Assembly (NCBI RefSeq): GCF_000420365.1
Contig: NZ_ATUU01000002.1
Coordinates: 186,001-250,000 of the forward strand
Length of the DNA: 64,000 bases
Direction of reading: 5' to 3'
DNA from: Weissella halotolerans DSM 20190
Lineage (GTDB): Bacteria > Bacillota > Bacilli > Lactobacillales > Lactobacillaceae
Part shown: positions 63,781 to 64,000 of the stretch, piece by piece
Layout: each line of letters opens with the position of its first letter
Numbering within the stretch: position 1 is the stretch's first letter
Made by a program: the position numbers and the translations under genes
The notes under the pieces: model-generated
What the model was told of the DNA's origin: nothing
The model's database searches: none
What the model saw: only the letters and a program-made list of their open reading frames with translations

Positions 63781-64000
63781 GATAGCGACTCTCCATAATA
63801 TAGTACCCTTTATCTTTAGCAATCACTGTGACATTACCAAAGACATCCTTCATCAATTGTTTAGCTGAGGGCGCCCCCTGCTTTTTTTGTAGCACTACTG
63901 TTAAAGTGCCCCCAGTTTCCAGATGGTTCGGCGCATGGCTAAGCATCGTTTGTACCACCTGTTTACCAGCCCGAACAGGGGGATTAACTAAAATAGCAGC
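63761..64000 (-). CDS. Class I SAM-dependent methyltransferase, RsmC-like (5' end outside window)
   Basis: The C-terminal 79 codons of a methyltransferase reading in from the window edge. NPPVRAGKQVV is the NPPxRAGK catalytic motif of the RsmC/RlmG small-domain family that methylates guanine N2 in rRNA. It ends KGYYIMESRYHDRVDA. It is translationally overlapped with tadA. Confidence 0.88.
   Translation of the reverse strand, partial: AAILVNPPVRAGKQVVQTMLSHAPNHLETGGTLTVVLQKKQGAPSAKQLMKDVFGNVTVIAKDKGYYIMESRYHDRVDA

Overview
This 64 kb window looks like a core chromosomal segment of a low-to-moderate GC lactic acid bacterium. It carries complete S10-spc-alpha ribosomal operons, the rpmG-secE-nusG-rplKA-rplJL block, the dnaX-recR-tmk-holB block, consensus Firmicutes promoters, strong AGGAGG ribosome binding sites, a Met T-box and cre-type sites. 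The gene set and some unusual traits (short LID-less adenylate kinase, no rpsN in the spc cluster, no yabA next to holB, substrate-binding proteins without a lipobox) suggest the Leuconostoc/Weissella branch, most likely Weissella. That assignment is an inference from content and remembered family traits, not from a search. Almost every gene is on the minus strand. I saw no phage, insertion sequence, CRISPR array, rRNA or tRNA gene.

Layout. 1-2446: osmoprotectant ABC transporter (permease/binding-protein fusion, cut by the window edge, plus ATPase). 2543-5703: a flavin disulfide-reductase-like enzyme with a changed active site, and a type II NADH dehydrogenase fused to a DoxX-like membrane tail. 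5923-8452: manganese-type ABC transporter behind a DtxR/MntR-like operator. 8628-9545: msrB and a divergent small orphan gene. 9597-13757: rplL, rplJ (with L10 leader), rplA, rplK, nusG (own promoter and attenuator), secE, rpmG and a sigma factor. 13871-16520: rlmB, mrnC, cysS. 16660-22378: oligopeptide transporter oppDFBC-oppA. 22548-28505: sucrose-type locus (LacI regulator, GH32 hydrolase, PTS EIIBCA split by an in-frame amber codon, GH13 glucosidase) behind one catabolite-controlled promoter. 28674-31041: pncB-nadE NAD salvage. 31308-33087: SDR plus D-2-hydroxyacid dehydrogenase, probably ketogluconate/gluconate reduction. 33115-36152: Met T-box and metQNI. 36216-36494: acylphosphatase. 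36673-50562: rplQ to rpsJ. 50872-51861: polyprenyl diphosphate synthase. 51899-54673: tsaB, two RimI-like acetyltransferases, tsaD. 55051-58780: galE, acyl-ACP thioesterase, rsmI, holB. 58802-63037: darA, tmk, yaaL, recR, ebfC, dnaX. 63166-64000: SRP RNA, tadA and a truncated RsmC-like methyltransferase.

How it works together. The window is mainly translation, transcription, secretion and replication machinery, with islands for nutrient uptake (osmolytes, Mn, peptides, sucrose-type sugars, methionine) that carry their own control elements: operator, cre site, T-box, ribosomal-protein leaders. NDH-2 and a long-chain polyprenyl synthase hint at a quinone-dependent NADH oxidation branch. I found no obviously novel multi-gene system. 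The most unusual observations are the amber-split sucrose PTS permease, the consistent lack of lipobox cysteines in all free binding proteins, the disulfide reductase without its His-Glu dyad, a 14-bp motif shared by the two opp promoter regions, and a nusG leader with an apparent attenuator.
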